In this document: positions 33,007 through 46,057 of the stretch, piece after piece
Numbering within the stretch: the first letter of the stretch is position 1
Layout of the letters: each line of letters opens with the position of its first letter
Source of the DNA: Priestia aryabhattai B8W22
GTDB lineage: Bacteria; Bacillota; Bacilli; Bacillales; Bacillaceae_H
Length of the DNA stretch: 64,000 bases
NCBI RefSeq assembly: GCF_000956595.1
Contig: NZ_JYOO01000010.1
Span: 92,718-156,717, forward strand
Direction: 5' to 3'
Translations under genes and position numbers: made by a program
Notes under the pieces: generated by a model
What the model was told of the DNA's origin: nothing
What the model saw: the letters and a program-made list of their open reading frames with translations, nothing else
Databases searched by the model: none

Positions 33007-34380
33007 TTATTTTAATGTAAGCACCGCCACATTCTCCACATGCGTCGTATGCGGGAACATATCAACAGGCTGAACTTCAACCGTCTCATAGCCGCCTTTT
33101 TCTAGAATAGCTAGATCACGCGCAAGAGTTGCTGGTCCGCATGAAACATAGACAACTTTTTTCGGTTTCATGTCAATGATGGTATTCAAAAGAGCTTCGT
33201 CGCATCCTTTTCGCGGCGGGTCTACGACGATGACGTCCGCTTTGATGCCTTGTTTGTACCAGTTTGGAATGACGACTTCAGCTTCGCCTACTTCGAATTC
33301 TGCATTGTGAATACCGTTTAGCTCAGCGTTGCGCTTTGCATCTTCAATCGCTTCAGGCACGATTTCAACGCCATATACTTTTTTCGCTTTTTGAGCGAGA
33401 AATAACGAGATTGTTCCAATTCCACAATACGCGTCAATGACCGTTTCTTCTCCTGTTAAATCTGCATACTCAAGCGCTTTATCATAAAGCACTTTCGTTT
33501 GCTCAGGGTTTACTTGATAGAATGATTTTGCTGAAATGGCAAATTTAACATCGCCGATATAGTCGTAAATATATTCTTCGCCCCAAAGTACGTTCGTTTG
33601 GTTCCCTAAAATGACGTTCGTGCGCTTGTTGTTTACATTTTGAACAATTGATTTCACGTTCGGCACGGCTTCAATAATGTCTTCTATAATACGCTTTTTG
33701 TTTGGCAGCTCAGCTGTACGAGTCACAATGACAACCATGATTTCACCCGTTACAAGTCCGTAGCGCGCCATGATATGACGAAGCGATCCTTTATGCTTTT
33801 GTTCTTGGTAAGGAGAAACCCCATGCTTTTCACAGATTGATTTAACAGCTTGAACAACATCATCATTTGCCTGCTGCTGAATCAAACAGGCATCCATGTT
33901 AATGATGTCGTGGCTTCGCTGCTGATAAAACCCAGCGACCAACCCGCCTTCTCGCTCTGCTACGGGAACTTGAGCTTTGTTTCGATAGCGCCAAGGATCG
34001 TTCATTCCTAACGTCGAATGTACCGGAACGTCAGGTAAATGACCAATTCGCGCCATGACGTCTTTTACTTGCTTTTGCTTGAATTGCAGCTGCCCTTCAT
34101 AGCTTACATGCTGCAGCTGACAGCCTCCGCACTGCTTGTAGACCGGACAGGGTGCTTCAACACGCTGCTCACTAATTGTATGGTGCTTAATGAGCTTGCC
34201 AAATGCATAGCCTTTTTTTACTTTAATGATTTTTACTTGGCCGCTTTCGCCAGGCAGCGCATTTTGAACAAAAATAGGAAATCCGTTCACTTTCGCTACA
34301 CCCGCTCCGTCATGCGTTAAATCTTCAAACGCAACATCTATATATTCATTTTTTTCTACAGGTGGTTTTAATTTTTCCAT
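33007..34380 (-). CDS. rlmCD: 23S rRNA (uracil-5-)-methyltransferase RlmCD
   Basis: SAM-dependent enzyme of 457 residues that makes m5U at two positions of 23S rRNA in bacilli. An N-terminal TRAM domain (about 10-68) is followed by the iron-sulfur cysteines [10 protein letters not shown] and a fourth in MDACLIQ. The methyltransferase domain has [16 protein letters not shown] (SAM loop), [10 protein letters not shown] and the catalytic Cys in [12 protein letters not shown]. Gene order next to dgkB equals that of B. subtilis yefA. It starts with ATG after AAAAGGATG. Confidence 0.93.
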   Translation of the reverse strand: MEKLKPPVEKNEYIDVAFEDLTHDGAGVAKVNGFPIFVQNALPGESGQVKIIKVKKGYAFGKLIKHHTISEQRVEAPCPVYKQCGGCQLQHVSYEGQLQFKQKQVKDVMARIGHLPDVPVHSTLGMNDPWRYRNKAQVPVAEREGGLVAGFYQQRSHDIINMDACLIQQQANDDVVQAVKSICEKHGVSPYQEQKHKGSLRHIMARYGLVTGEIMVVIVTRTAELPNKKRIIEDIIEAVPNVKSIVQNVNNKRTNVILGNQTNVLWGEEYIYDYIGDVKFAISAKSFYQVNPEQTKVLYDKALEYADLTGEETVIDAYCGIGTISLFLAQKAKKVYGVEIVPEAIEDAKRNAELNGIHNAEFEVGEAEVVIPNWYKQGIKADVIVVDPPRKGCDEALLNTIIDMKPKKVVYVSCGPATLARDLAILEKGGYETVEVQPVDMFPHTTHVENVAVLTLK

Positions 34381-34475
34381 TTATCGTTACATCCTTTTAG
34401 TCATTTGAAAATGCTGAACTGATTGTACCATAAGAGCGAAAGCCAAACAAAGAAAAGCATGAAAAAAGATCGCAA

Positions 34476-35408
34476 TTAGGCGATCCCATTTTTTTCCATC
34501 AATTCAGCTGTTGCTTTTGGAACAAAGATTTCTACATGGCGATATAAGTTTACAAATTCCCCAGGCAATAACCCTCCGTACTCGCCATCTAGATTTAGCT
34601 GCATTTTATCATTCGTATGAATTTTAACACGGTTCGCTTTTGTATAAATAATGTGAGGATCATTGATATGTTCTCCTCGCAGCGCAAGTGTCGCAATTCG
34701 AATAAATTCAGCTAAATTTGCTTTCTTTAAAATAATTAAATCAAACATGCCGTCATCTAAAGAAGAATCTGGTGCCAGCTTTTCAAAACCGCCGACTGAG
34801 TTCGTTAAGGAAACGAGGAAGAACATAATCTCGCCGCCAAAGAATTTTCCATCATACTCAATTTCAACAGATGTTGGTTTAATAGAAGGAAGCATTTCCA
34901 TACCTTTTAAATAGTAAGCTAGCTGTCCAAGCATTGTTTTTAACTTGCTTGGCACTTCATACGTTAACTCAGTTAAACGGCCGCCTCCGGCGATATTTAC
35001 AAAGTAATGCGTTTCTCCGTCGTTTGTTACACAGCCTAAATCAATTGGCTTCGTTACGCCTTCTACAATAACATCAACAGCGCCTTCAATTGTACGCGGA
35101 ACATTAATGGCACGAGCAAAGTCATTGGTTGTTCCAACAGGAATAATACCTAGCTGCGGACGATAGTCCTGTCCGGCAATACCGTTTACGACTTCATTGA
35201 TGGTACCGTCTCCACCGGCTGCGATTACAACGTCAAAGCGGCGCTCTACTGCTACTTTGGCAGCTTCTGTTGCATCGCCAGCGCAAGTTGTAGCATGACA
35301 AGATGTTTCGTATCCTGCTTGCTCTAGCTTTTGCAAAACTTCCGGTAAGTTTTTCTTAAAAATTTCACGGCCCGATGTCGGGTTATAAATAATTCTCGCT
35401 CTTTTCAT
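34476..35408 (-). CDS. dgkB: Diacylglycerol kinase DgkB
   Basis: Soluble, membrane-associated lipid kinase that phosphorylates diacylglycerol released during lipoteichoic acid synthesis, returning it to phospholipid. About 310 residues. The N-terminal DAGK catalytic domain has NPTSGREIFKKNLP, the nucleotide motif AAGGDGTINEVVNG and VGTTNDFAR; the C-terminal beta-sandwich contains DSSLDDGMFDLIIL and LDGEYGG. I start it at 35408 (MKRARIIYN), because AGGATGAT lies 8 nt upstream; ATG codons 2 and 3 codons earlier lie in that site. Confidence 0.94.
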   Translation of the reverse strand: MKRARIIYNPTSGREIFKKNLPEVLQKLEQAGYETSCHATTCAGDATEAAKVAVERRFDVVIAAGGDGTINEVVNGIAGQDYRPQLGIIPVGTTNDFARAINVPRTIEGAVDVIVEGVTKPIDLGCVTNDGETHYFVNIAGGGRLTELTYEVPSKLKTMLGQLAYYLKGMEMLPSIKPTSVEIEYDGKFFGGEIMFFLVSLTNSVGGFEKLAPDSSLDDGMFDLIILKKANLAEFIRIATLALRGEHINDPHIIYTKANRVKIHTNDKMQLNLDGEYGGLLPGEFVNLYRHVEIFVPKATAELMEKNGIA

Positions 35409-35469
35409 ATTCATCATCCTAATAATGATAATTTGTCACAAATCTTTGCCTACTTTTATCAGTGAAAGA

Positions 35470-35507
35470 ATGCCCCCTCACATTACATCATCAACAAGAG
35501 GGGGCAT
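35470..35507 (-). terminator. Hairpin in the gatB-dgkB gap
   Basis: ATGCCCCCTC and GAGGGGGCAT form a perfect 10-bp stem with an 18-nt loop. The T-run is weak, so it may be only a partial terminator. Confidence 0.5.
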
Positions 35508-35529
35508 GAACAAACATATTATAAAGAAA

Positions 35530-35598
35530 TTAACCTTGATATACAATATTCACGTTTCGGTTTTTATTCATACCTTCAGCGCGATCGCCCTTACTCAT
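35530..35598 (-). CDS. Candidate 22-residue peptide gene
   Basis: ATG at 35598 to TAA at 35530 codes for MSKGDRAEGMNKNRNVNIV and three more residues. It lies between two hairpins in the gatB-dgkB gap. There is no good ribosome binding site, since a hairpin ends 4 nt before the ATG. It is unrecognised and may be chance. Confidence 0.22.
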   Translation of the reverse strand: MSKGDRAEGMNKNRNVNIVYQG

Positions 35599-35601
35599 AA
35601 T

Positions 35602-35632
35602 AAATGTGAGATGGATACCCACCTCACATTTA
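35602..35632 (-). terminator. Hairpin after gatB
   Basis: AAATGTGAGGTGG and CCATCTCACATTT pair over 13 positions (one mismatch) around GTAT, 11 nt past the gatB stop. The T-run is short (TTTATT). Confidence 0.55.
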
Positions 35633-35642
35633 GTTATCAAAT

Positions 35643-37073
35643 TTAGCGTTTATTAATTTCTTCTAAAAGAATTTTATTAACCATCGGTGGGTTCGCTTGG
35701 CCTTTTGAAGCTTTCATAATTTGACCAACTAAGAAGCCAATTGCACGATCCTTACCATTTTTGAAATCTTCAATAGATTGAGGGTTTGCATCTAATGCAT
35801 CTGTTACGAATTTACGTAAAGTTGCATCATCAGAAATTTGTACAAGACCTTTTTCTTTTACAATTTTCTTTGCATCTCCGCCATTTTCAATTAACTCTTT
35901 GAATACTTTTTTCGCAATTTTAGACGAAATTGTACCTTCTTGAATTAATTGAATCATACCAGCTAGGCCTTCAGGTGTTAATGCTACATCTGAAAGTTCT
36001 TTTTGGTTTGAGTTTAAGTAAGCAGAAACTTCACCCATTAACCAGTTAGAAGATAGCTTCGCATCTCCGCCCGCAGCAAGCGTTGCTTCAAAGAAATCAG
36101 ACATTTCTTTTGTTAGCGTTAATACCATTGCATCATAAGCAGGTAAGCCAAGCTCTTCTACATAGCGCTTTTTACGAGCATCTGGAAGTTCAGGAATCGA
36201 AGCACGAACGCGTTCTTTCCACTCTTCGTCGATGTATAATTCTAATAAATCAGGCTCTGGGAAGTAGCGGTAGTCGTCAGATCCTTCTTTTACACGCATC
36301 AGAATTGTTTCACCCGTAGACTCATCAAAACGGCGTGTTTCCTGCTCGATTAAGCCACCAGACAATAACACTTTTTCTTGACGAATTTCTTCGTGTTCAA
36401 GACCGCGGCGCACATAGTTAAATGAGTTTAAGTTCTTTAACTCAGCTTTTGTACCAAACTCTTCTTGTCCAACTGGACGTAAAGAAATATTGGCATCACA
36501 GCGAAGTGAACCTTCTTCCATTTTACAGTCAGATACGCCTGTATATTGAATGATTGATTTTAGTTTTTCTAAATAAGCATATGCTTCTTCAGGAGAACGC
36601 ATATCTGCTTCCGATACAATCTCAATTAGAGGTGTACCTTGACGGTTGAAGTCTACTAGTGAATAGCCATCGCCTGTATGCGTTAACTTACCAGCATCTT
36701 CTTCTAAATGAAGTCGGTTGATACGAATGCGCTTCGTTTCACCTTTAACTTCTACTTCAATCCAACCGTTCTCGCCAATTGGTTTATCAAATTGAGAGAT
36801 TTGATAAGCTTTTGGGTTATCCGGATAGAAATAGTTTTTACGATCAAACTTTGTATCTGTTGCGATTTCACAGTTTAGCGCAAGCGCTGCTTTCATTGCA
36901 AAATCAACTGCTTCTTTGTTTAACACAGGTAGTACGCCAGGATAACCTAAGTCAATTACACTTGTGTTAGCATTTGGAGCCGCACCAAATGCGTTTGGAC
37001 TTGCTGAGAAAATTTTAGATTTTGTCTTAAGCTCAACGTGTACTTCAAGACCAATAATCGTTTCAAAGTTCAT
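35643..37073 (-). CDS. gatB: Asp/Glu-tRNA amidotransferase subunit B
   Basis: Kinase and tRNA-binding subunit of GatCAB, which converts Glu-tRNA(Gln) to Gln-tRNA(Gln) because bacilli lack GlnRS. 476 residues. The cradle domain carries [56 protein letters not shown] and FDESTGET; the C-terminal helical and YqeY-like tail (about 330-476) binds tRNA. It is the last gene of gatCAB, 14 nt after gatA. Confidence 0.97.
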   Translation of the reverse strand: MNFETIIGLEVHVELKTKSKIFSASPNAFGAAPNANTSVIDLGYPGVLPVLNKEAVDFAMKAALALNCEIATDTKFDRKNYFYPDNPKAYQISQFDKPIGENGWIEVEVKGETKRIRINRLHLEEDAGKLTHTGDGYSLVDFNRQGTPLIEIVSEADMRSPEEAYAYLEKLKSIIQYTGVSDCKMEEGSLRCDANISLRPVGQEEFGTKAELKNLNSFNYVRRGLEHEEIRQEKVLLSGGLIEQETRRFDESTGETILMRVKEGSDDYRYFPEPDLLELYIDEEWKERVRASIPELPDARKKRYVEELGLPAYDAMVLTLTKEMSDFFEATLAAGGDAKLSSNWLMGEVSAYLNSNQKELSDVALTPEGLAGMIQLIQEGTISSKIAKKVFKELIENGGDAKKIVKEKGLVQISDDATLRKFVTDALDANPQSIEDFKNGKDRAIGFLVGQIMKASKGQANPPMVNKILLEEINKR

Positions 37074-37087
37074 CTTTATCTCACCCC

Positions 37088-38545
37088 TTACAGTGCTGGT
37101 TTCGCTTTATGATGCTCAGTTGCTTGTTCGAATGCATGAGCAACACGATAGATTGTGCGTTCGTCGAAATGCTTACCGATAATTTGTAACCCTAATGGCA
37201 ATCCATTTGATAAGCCGCAAGGCACAGAAATACCAGGTACTCCAGCAAGGTTTACTGGGATTGTTAAAATATCGTTTGCATACATTGTTAATGGATCATC
37301 TGTTTTCTCACCAATTTTGAATGATGGAGTTGGTGTAGTTGGTCCAATGATAACATCATAGTTTTCAAATACAGACTCAAAGTCTTGCTTGATTAACGTA
37401 CGTACTTGCTGTGCTTTTTTGTAGTAAGCATCATAATAACCAGAGCTTAACGCAAATGTTCCAAGCATGATACGGCGTTTTACTTCGTTTCCAAAGCCTT
37501 CGCTTCGAGACTGCTTGTACATTTCGATTAAGTTCTCAGCATTATCTGTACGGTATCCGTAGCGAACGCCGTCAAAACGAGATAAGTTAGCAGACGCTTC
37601 AGAAGAAGATAATAGATAATACGTAGCTAATGCGTATTTAGAGTGTGGAAGCGATACCTCTTCCCAAGTCGCGCCTAGTCCTTCTAACACTTTTAGTGCA
37701 TCTAAAACAGACTGGCGAGCTTCTTCGCCCACACCTTCGCCTAAGTATTCTTTTGGAACAGCAATTTTAAGATCTTTTACGTCACCTGTTAAAGCAGATA
37801 CATAATCCGGTACATCAACATTAGCAGAAGTAGAATCCATTGGGTCTACGCCTGAAATTGCTTGAAGTAAGTATGCATTATCTTCAACAGAATTTGTGAT
37901 CGGTCCGATTTGATCTAAAGAAGATGCAAATGCTACTAATCCGTAACGAGATACGCGACCATATGTTGGTTTTAATCCGACAACACCGCAGTAAGCAGCT
38001 GGCTGACGAATTGAACCACCTGTATCAGAACCTAAAGAAAACGGAACTTCGCCTGCTGCTACAGCTGCAGCTGAACCACCGCTAGATCCACCTGGTACAT
38101 AATCTAAATTCCATGGGTTGCGCGTTAACTGAAGACCTGAGTTTTCAGTTGAAGAACCCATTGCGAATTCATCCATATTTAATTTACCGATTGTTACCGC
38201 TTCAGCTGCCTGCAATTTTTGAACAACTGTTGCATCATAAATCGGATCAAAGTTTGCTAGAATTTTACTAGAGCAAGTTGTACGTAAATCTTTTGTGACA
38301 ATATTATCTTTTACACCGATCGGCATACCAAATAATAGGCCAAATTCATCTTTTGTTTGTAATGCTTCATCTAGCTCTTTTGCATAAGCACGAGCATTGT
38401 CTTCATTAAGCGCTAAGAACGCACCTACTTTATCATCTACTTCATTAATACGTTTGTATGATTCGTCTACTAAATCTTGTACACGTACTTCTTTCTTGTG
38501 TAAAAGGCTATGTAGTTCTGAAAGTTTACGATCGAATAAAGACAT
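37088..38545 (-). CDS. gatA: Asp/Glu-tRNA amidotransferase subunit A
   Basis: Glutaminase subunit that supplies ammonia to GatB. 485 residues of the amidase-signature family. The Ser-cisSer-Lys triad is visible: Lys in PIGVKDNI, cis-Ser in [14 protein letters not shown] and nucleophile Ser in [12 protein letters not shown]. It is the middle gene of the operon, 16 nt after gatC, with ribosome binding site AAGGAGG. Confidence 0.97.
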   Translation of the reverse strand: MSLFDRKLSELHSLLHKKEVRVQDLVDESYKRINEVDDKVGAFLALNEDNARAYAKELDEALQTKDEFGLLFGMPIGVKDNIVTKDLRTTCSSKILANFDPIYDATVVQKLQAAEAVTIGKLNMDEFAMGSSTENSGLQLTRNPWNLDYVPGGSSGGSAAAVAAGEVPFSLGSDTGGSIRQPAAYCGVVGLKPTYGRVSRYGLVAFASSLDQIGPITNSVEDNAYLLQAISGVDPMDSTSANVDVPDYVSALTGDVKDLKIAVPKEYLGEGVGEEARQSVLDALKVLEGLGATWEEVSLPHSKYALATYYLLSSSEASANLSRFDGVRYGYRTDNAENLIEMYKQSRSEGFGNEVKRRIMLGTFALSSGYYDAYYKKAQQVRTLIKQDFESVFENYDVIIGPTTPTPSFKIGEKTDDPLTMYANDILTIPVNLAGVPGISVPCGLSNGLPLGLQIIGKHFDERTIYRVAHAFEQATEHHKAKPAL

Positions 38546-38561
38546 CGTAAAGCCTCCTTCC

Positions 38562-38852
38562 TTATTCTAAAATAGTTGGTACTCGAATGTAGCCATCCTT
38601 GTGGTCTGGCGCATTTTTTACTACGTCTTCAATTGGTAAGCCTTTAGCTGGCTTATCTTCACGCATTACGTTTTTCATATCCAATACGTGAGAAGTTGGT
38701 TTTACATTTGTAGTATCTAACTCATCTAATTGTTCTGCATATGTAATAATAGCATCTAATTGTTTTGTAAATAGTTCTGCTTCGTCATCCGTCACCGCAA
38801 GTCTCGCTAAGTTTGCAACGTGTTTCACTTGATCAACAGAAATTCTTGACAT
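38562..38852 (-). CDS. gatC: Asp/Glu-tRNA amidotransferase subunit C
   Basis: A 96-residue belt protein that stabilises the GatA-GatB complex. It starts with [19 protein letters not shown] and ends with [15 protein letters not shown], both diagnostic. The ATG is behind GGAGGTGAAGG. It is the first gene of gatCAB. The leader contains two promoter-like sites separated by a terminator (see 38952-38978). Confidence 0.96.
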   Translation of the reverse strand: MSRISVDQVKHVANLARLAVTDDEAELFTKQLDAIITYAEQLDELDTTNVKPTSHVLDMKNVMREDKPAKGLPIEDVVKNAPDHKDGYIRVPTILE

Positions 38853-38951
38853 GTTCCTTCACCTCCGAATATTCGTCCCACTACAATATACTGATAATAC
38901 CAAACTTCACTAGCAACAGGCAACATTTCTGAGACTAGTTCCTAAAATATT

Positions 38952-38978
38952 AAAAACCCCGCCAGACAAGACAGGGCT
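38952..38978 (-). terminator. Terminator upstream of gatC
   Basis: CCCTGTC and GGCGGGG (two G-U pairs) with a 6-nt loop followed by TTTTT on the minus strand, 100 nt before the gatC start and only about 20 nt past a promoter. Confidence 0.65.
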
Positions 38979-38996
38979 TACATTTATCACTTCTAT

Positions 38997-39025
38997 TTTA
39001 TACCAAATCTATTTCATTCAAACAA
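38997..39025 (-). promoter_or_regulatory. Promoter upstream of the gatC leader terminator
   Basis: TTGTTT (39025-39020) and TATAAA (39002-38997) on the minus strand, 17-nt spacer. The remaining intergenic sequence to 39217 shows no gene. Confidence 0.5.
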
Positions 39026-39217
39026 CATTCCATACTTTTCCTTCGTCATAAAATATTTCTCTCTTGCATAGGTATAAAATAACCTTCTTTTTAGAAAAGA
39101 TAGATAGAAAGAGAAACATGCTTCAGATGAACACACCACCATGTTTTAATTTCACTAGTCTTTGGGAAAGTAAAGAAAACGAATAACTACTTTACCGTAA
39201 AAGAGGTGCTATAAAAA

Positions 39218-39703
39218 TTGAATAAAATACTTATACAGTCAGTCATCCACCAGCGCCCTGTGTATCAGCAAAACGGAAGATGGTTTGTATTAGATGAAGA
39301 ATTCAAGTGGGATTTGCCCACCTTGCAAAAAGATGTTTTTGCTTGTTTAAATAAAGCCTTTCATATTCCTATAATTTTTTGTGATTCATGCGAAGCCAAT
39401 AAAATTGTCTCTGCTCTTGGAGAAGAAGAAGCAGAATACCTTCAGTTTGCATCAGGCGTCTACTGGCGAGAAGTCGGCATTATATTTATTTTTAAGTTTG
39501 ATGACTACCTCCCGCTTGTCGAAACCATTTTTCACGAGCTGCGTCATTATATTCAAGATCACATCCCTTATTATCAGAAAGAGTTTGAGCTGGATAAAAA
39601 GCGCCCGTATGAAGAGCGGACAACCGAACAAGATGCATTTGCATTTGCTGCTTATTATCTTGCTAAGTTTACAAGACAAAATTCTCACGCCATTCCTTCA
39701 TAG
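39218..39703 (+). CDS. DUF3920-like putative zinc metallopeptidase
   Basis: A 161-residue cytoplasmic protein. The zinc-protease motif HELRH (His106-His110) lies in a helix after a hydrophobic strand (IIFIFKF), and TTEQDAFAFAAYYL follows with Glu137 as the likely third ligand, the pattern of ImmA/IrrE-like gluzincins. It starts with TTG behind AGAGGTG. It stands alone between gatCAB and camS on the opposite strand, with no HTH repressor nearby of the kind ImmA peptidases cleave. I recall the family as DUF3920 in the B. cereus group; function unknown. Confidence 0.75.
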   Translation: MNKILIQSVIHQRPVYQQNGRWFVLDEEFKWDLPTLQKDVFACLNKAFHIPIIFCDSCEANKIVSALGEEEAEYLQFASGVYWREVGIIFIFKFDDYLPLVETIFHELRHYIQDHIPYYQKEFELDKKRPYEERTTEQDAFAFAAYYLAKFTRQNSHAIPS

Positions 39704-39724
39704 GAGGCAATTTAATAGAATTAG

Positions 39725-39755
39725 AAAAAGACACTGCTTGAGCAGTGTCTTTTTT
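39725..39755. terminator. Bidirectional terminator
   Basis: AAGACACTGCT-TG-AGCAGTGTCTT with A and T runs on both sides, between convergent genes. Confidence 0.92.
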
Positions 39756-39757
39756 GC

Positions 39758-40951
39758 TTACTCTTCGTAAATATGAACGAACGGCTTGTCTTCATCTGCT
39801 TTTCTAACAATGAGAGCTTCCGGTCCGCTTACTGAGTTAATAGAAATACTCGTTTCCATATATGAAGGGAAATGATCAAGCATTAAACCAGCAACGTACT
39901 GAGTAAATCCTACAATTTCACCTTTTCCGTAAAATTGTACGGGAATATCAATCGTCATTTTTTGAAGCTGTCCATCTTTGTAATACCCCTTCCCTACTAC
40001 GCTTGTAAAGTTCGGGAAGTAGTCTTCGATTTGTGCTTTAAACTCATCAAATTTCATCGCATCATCTCGGTGATCTTTTGTTGCATCTGATGATGGGAAT
40101 AAATAATATTGCTCATCTAAATTATCCCAGCTGCCAACGGCCGTATCATTTGAACCTGCATTTCCGACAGCTATAAAGTTACCCGGTGTTAAAGAGGACT
40201 TAGCACTTTGTTTGAATAGCGCTACTCGAACTGGCACATTTTCTAAGCCTTTGATGTCGCGCATACGCTTAACAATCTCATCTGCCATTTGCTTTCCTTG
40301 GGCTTCAATCTCTTTATTCGTAAGCTTCACTTCACGAGCATAGCCATTTTCTTCTGTATAATAATGAACAGAATTCATCGCCAGGCCAATTGTGACGCCT
40401 CCAAGTTTTACCTTGTCGTCTCCGTCTTGAATAAGGTAGTCTTGCTCAGTAATGTTCGCTAAGTACATTGGACTTGTTTCGTTGCGAGTTTTCAAATCGC
40501 CTTTTTCTGTATCGATTGGGTTTAACCCATTGTTTTTAAGCTTCTTTTTCGCCGTATCATCTTTTGCTTTGCTTTGAAGATCTTTAAACTGTTTATCACT
40601 CAGCTTACGGCTTAACCATGAGCGAATAGTATCTTTATCAAGGTACTGGCCTTCTTGATACACATATTTTTTCGGAGAATAGCTATCTGTCGATAAGCGC
40701 ATTAAGCCTGTTTCAAATTCTTGCGCATCCAAGCGATTGTTTAAGTTTGCTGCGACTAAGCCTCTTGCCACTCCCGCTTTAAATGGAAGAATTGTTCGGT
40801 AATAATCATCTGAAATACTATACTTCGGAATAACTGCTTTTTCTTTCTTGTTGTTGGTTTGTTGAACAGTCTCTTTATCGTCCGAAAGATTCGGTGCACA
40901 CGCTGAAGTTACAAGCATGACCGCAAGAGAAAGTAACAATATCTTTTTCAA
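39758..40951 (-). CDS. camS: CamS family lipoprotein (sex pheromone family)
   Basis: Extracellular lipoprotein of 397 residues. The lipobox VTSAC places the lipidated Cys at residue 18, followed by a long soluble CamS domain. In enterococci and staphylococci the cleaved signal peptide of the homologue acts as a pheromone; in bacilli (YerH) the function is unclear. It lies 13 nt after ligA, as in B. subtilis, at the end of the pcrB-pcrA-ligA-camS operon. Confidence 0.9.
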   Translation of the reverse strand: MKKILLLSLAVMLVTSACAPNLSDDKETVQQTNNKKEKAVIPKYSISDDYYRTILPFKAGVARGLVAANLNNRLDAQEFETGLMRLSTDSYSPKKYVYQEGQYLDKDTIRSWLSRKLSDKQFKDLQSKAKDDTAKKKLKNNGLNPIDTEKGDLKTRNETSPMYLANITEQDYLIQDGDDKVKLGGVTIGLAMNSVHYYTEENGYAREVKLTNKEIEAQGKQMADEIVKRMRDIKGLENVPVRVALFKQSAKSSLTPGNFIAVGNAGSNDTAVGSWDNLDEQYYLFPSSDATKDHRDDAMKFDEFKAQIEDYFPNFTSVVGKGYYKDGQLQKMTIDIPVQFYGKGEIVGFTQYVAGLMLDHFPSYMETSISINSVSGPEALIVRKADEDKPFVHIYEE

Positions 40952-40964
40952 CTACACACACCTC

Positions 40965-42974
<2,010 letters not shown>

Positions 42975-42991
42975 CTAGCTCCTTTTCACGA

Positions 42992-45217
42992 TTACACTTT
43001 CGTAACCGGGGCAAATTTAGCAAGCAGTCTTTTTACACCTGTAGGACTAGGAAAAGCAATGTCTAATTCTTTTGAATCTCCTTCTCCTTTTACACTTACA
43101 ACTGTACCAATTCCCCATTTTTTGTGCTCGGCCTTATCTCCAACGCTCCATCCAATTGATTCACTGCCCGTTGATACAAGCTTCGTTTTTGCCACGGCCG
43201 CTTGTCGGCGCGCTGCAAACGGCGAAGCTGAAGCCCCTGAACGACCAGCAGCAGGTTTGCGCATCGTTTCATTTAAAGATTCCACAAGTTCACTTGGGAT
43301 TTCTCCAATGAAGCGCGACTTTGGATTAACGTTGGTTTTACCAAATAGTGTACGCATTTGAGCATTTAATAAATACAATTCTTGTTCAGCACGTGTAATT
43401 CCTACGTAGGCTAAGCGTCGCTCTTCTTCCATTTCATTATCTTCAAATAACGATCGGCTATGAGGGAATACACCTTCTTCCATACCCATTAGGAAAACAA
43501 CCGGGAACTCTAGACCTTTTGCTGAGTGAAGCGTCATAAGAATCACTTGTTCGTTCTCTTCTTCTTCCTCGTCGTCAAGCTTATCGATATCAGCAACAAG
43601 GGCTAAATCCGTTAAAAATGCTACTAAGCTTTTATCTTCGCTTGCTTCTTCAAACGTTTTTGTGACAGATAAAAACTCATCAATATTCTCTAAGCGGCTT
43701 TGTGCTTCAATTGTTTTTTCCACTTTAAGCGCTTCACGATACCCTGTTCTTTCTAATACCTGTTCCACAAGCTCTGTTACAGACATATAGTCTTGCATTT
43801 GAGCTAAGTTCGAAATCATCGATTGGAAATCACGAAGGGCCTTTGTTGCTTTTCCTGTTAACCCCATTAATTCTACTTCATCCAGCGCTTTGAAAATAGA
43901 AATGTCATGAACGTTTCCGTAATTGGCCACTTTATCGACTGAAGTAGCTCCAACTCCGCGCTTTGGAACGTTCACAATACGAGCTAAGCTAATGTCATCA
44001 TCTTGGTTGGCAATTAAGCGCAAGTACGCAAGCAAATCTTTAATCTCTTTGCGGTCATAGAACTTAATGCCGCCGACAATTGTATAATTAATATTGGATT
44101 TTAACAGCACTTCCTCCATCACACGAGACTGTGCATTTGTACGATACAAAATGGCAAAATCGCTGTATTTACGCTTTCCGCTGTCTACTGCTTCTTTAAT
44201 TTTACGTGCTACAAACTGTGCCTCATCATGCTCACTCATTGCTTGGTAATGATAAATCTTTTGGCCTTCATCGTTTTCCGTCCATAAGTTTTTCACTTTA
44301 CGATTCATATTATTTGCAATGACGCCGTTTGCCGCAGCCAAAATCGTTTTCGTTGAACGATAATTTTGTTCAAGCAAAATGGTTTTGGCTTTTGGGTAAT
44401 CTTTTTCAAATGACAAGATATTTGTAATATCAGCCCCGCGCCAGCGGTAAATAGACTGATCTGAATCCCCTACTACGCATACATTTTCAAATCGTGCAGC
44501 TAGCAAGCGAACCAACATATATTGTGCATGGTTTGTATCTTGATACTCGTCCACATGAATATATTGAAACTTGCGCTGATAGTAAGTTAACACTTCAGGA
44601 ACTCGTTTAAATAGCTGAATCGTTGTCATAATCAAATCATCAAAATCGAGCGCTTGGTTTTTCTTTAAACGCTTTTCATACTCTTTGTAGACTTTGCTTA
44701 CAACTTCTTCATATGGTCCCGCTGCTGTTTTATCAAATTCTTCCGCTACTTTCAGTTCATTTTTAGCTGAACTAATGCTTCCTAATAGCGAACGCGGATC
44801 GAATTTTTTTGGATCGATGTTTTGATCTTTTAAAATGTTTTTAATAACGGACAGCTGATCCGTTGAATCTAAAATCGTAAAGTTACGATTAAAACCAATA
44901 CGATCAATATCTCTTCGTAAAATACGCACGCACATCGAGTGGAACGTTGAAATCCAAATGTCTTCTGCCACTCCGCCAACGATACTTGCCACACGCTCTC
45001 TCATTTCACGAGCTGCTTTGTTTGTGAAGGTAATCGCTAAAATATTCCAAGGTGCAACTTCTTTTTCCGCCATTAAAAACGCAATTCGATGCGTTAATAC
45101 ACGTGTTTTTCCACTTCCTGCACCGGCCATAAGTAATAATGGTCCGTCAGTCGTTTTAACTGCCTCTTGCTGCTGAGGGTTTAATCCTGTTAATAATTTT
45201 TCACTTAAAAAATTCAC
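42992..45217 (-). CDS. pcrA: DNA helicase PcrA (UvrD family)
   Basis: 3'-5' superfamily 1 helicase in repair, plasmid replication and clearing of RecA. 741 residues. All helicase motifs are present: [16 protein letters not shown] (I), [13 protein letters not shown] (II), [14 protein letters not shown] (III), EQNYRST (IV), [15 protein letters not shown] (V), [11 protein letters not shown] (VI). A C-terminal Tudor-like domain ([18 protein letters not shown]) binds RNA polymerase. I start it at the GTG at 45217, behind GGCGGTG, matching B. subtilis PcrA (N-F/Y-x-S-x-x-LL); an ATG 8 codons earlier is less likely. Confidence 0.97.
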   Translation of the reverse strand: MNFLSEKLLTGLNPQQQEAVKTTDGPLLLMAGAGSGKTRVLTHRIAFLMAEKEVAPWNILAITFTNKAAREMRERVASIVGGVAEDIWISTFHSMCVRILRRDIDRIGFNRNFTILDSTDQLSVIKNILKDQNIDPKKFDPRSLLGSISSAKNELKVAEEFDKTAAGPYEEVVSKVYKEYEKRLKKNQALDFDDLIMTTIQLFKRVPEVLTYYQRKFQYIHVDEYQDTNHAQYMLVRLLAARFENVCVVGDSDQSIYRWRGADITNILSFEKDYPKAKTILLEQNYRSTKTILAAANGVIANNMNRKVKNLWTENDEGQKIYHYQAMSEHDEAQFVARKIKEAVDSGKRKYSDFAILYRTNAQSRVMEEVLLKSNINYTIVGGIKFYDRKEIKDLLAYLRLIANQDDDISLARIVNVPKRGVGATSVDKVANYGNVHDISIFKALDEVELMGLTGKATKALRDFQSMISNLAQMQDYMSVTELVEQVLERTGYREALKVEKTIEAQSRLENIDEFLSVTKTFEEASEDKSLVAFLTDLALVADIDKLDDEEEEENEQVILMTLHSAKGLEFPVVFLMGMEEGVFPHSRSLFEDNEMEEERRLAYVGITRAEQELYLLNAQMRTLFGKTNVNPKSRFIGEIPSELVESLNETMRKPAAGRSGASASPFAARRQAAVAKTKLVSTGSESIGWSVGDKAEHKKWGIGTVVSVKGEGDSKELDIAFPSPTGVKRLLAKFAPVTKV

Positions 45218-45269
45218 GTTTTCACCGCCTATATCGAACATATATTCTCTATTCTACTTTATTTATTTT

Positions 45270-45968
45270 TCATTGTGCAATATTCTTTTTTACCGCTTTT
45301 ACAGTTTTTAATGCTTCCGATAAATTTGTATAAATAACATTTCCTACAATAACCGTATCGGCAAGCTCCCCCATCTCACTCGCTTGCTCTTTTGTCTCAA
45401 TACCCCCGCCGTAAAATAACTTCGTCTCATTTAGCGAATTTTTCACTTCTGCCACTAATGCAGGGTCTCCATATGTTCCGCTGTATTCTAGATAGAAAAC
45501 GGGCAAATGAAACATGCGTTCAGCCATGCGAGCATACGCTACAACATCTTCTGCCTCCAAATCTGTTTTCGCTTCCGTTAGCGCAGCTACTTTTGCTTCA
45601 GGGTTAAGTACGCAGTATCCTTCTACAAAAATTTCATCCCAATCCATAATCTCTCCGTATTCCTTCATCGCCGCATGATGTAAGTCAACAATCCACTTTG
45701 GATCCTTGCTGTTCAAAACGGTCGGAATGAAATAAGAATCAAAACCAGGTGTTACAGAGTCAATGGTTGATACTTCTAGCGCACACGGCACCGTGTAGCG
45801 GCGAATACGCATTAACAGCTGCAGCACATTGTCTAGAGTCACTCCGTCAGACCCTCCGACAAGAACCGCATCCGTGCCAGATTCGCAAATTTTCTCTAAA
45901 TCTGCATCTAAAATCTCTTTATTAGGATCTAATTTAAAGACATGTCTCCACTCTTTAATATCATACAT
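45270..45968 (-). CDS. pcrB: Heptaprenylglyceryl phosphate synthase PcrB
   Basis: TIM-barrel prenyltransferase of 232 residues that joins heptaprenyl diphosphate to sn-glycerol-1-phosphate, an archaeal-type ether lipid step found in bacilli. The phosphate-binding motifs VGGSDGVT and [13 protein letters not shown], and [13 protein letters not shown] are typical. It is first in the operon pcrB-pcrA-ligA-camS, 52 nt before pcrA. Confidence 0.94.
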   Translation of the reverse strand: MYDIKEWRHVFKLDPNKEILDADLEKICESGTDAVLVGGSDGVTLDNVLQLLMRIRRYTVPCALEVSTIDSVTPGFDSYFIPTVLNSKDPKWIVDLHHAAMKEYGEIMDWDEIFVEGYCVLNPEAKVAALTEAKTDLEAEDVVAYARMAERMFHLPVFYLEYSGTYGDPALVAEVKNSLNETKLFYGGGIETKEQASEMGELADTVIVGNVIYTNLSEALKTVKAVKKNIAQ

Positions 45969-46057
45969 ATATGCTCCTCCATTTCTTTACACTTATCTTT
46001 ACACTTAAAAGTTCGCGCTCGTCCATTTGTTCATTATAACAAAACTAGGAGGGTGAA

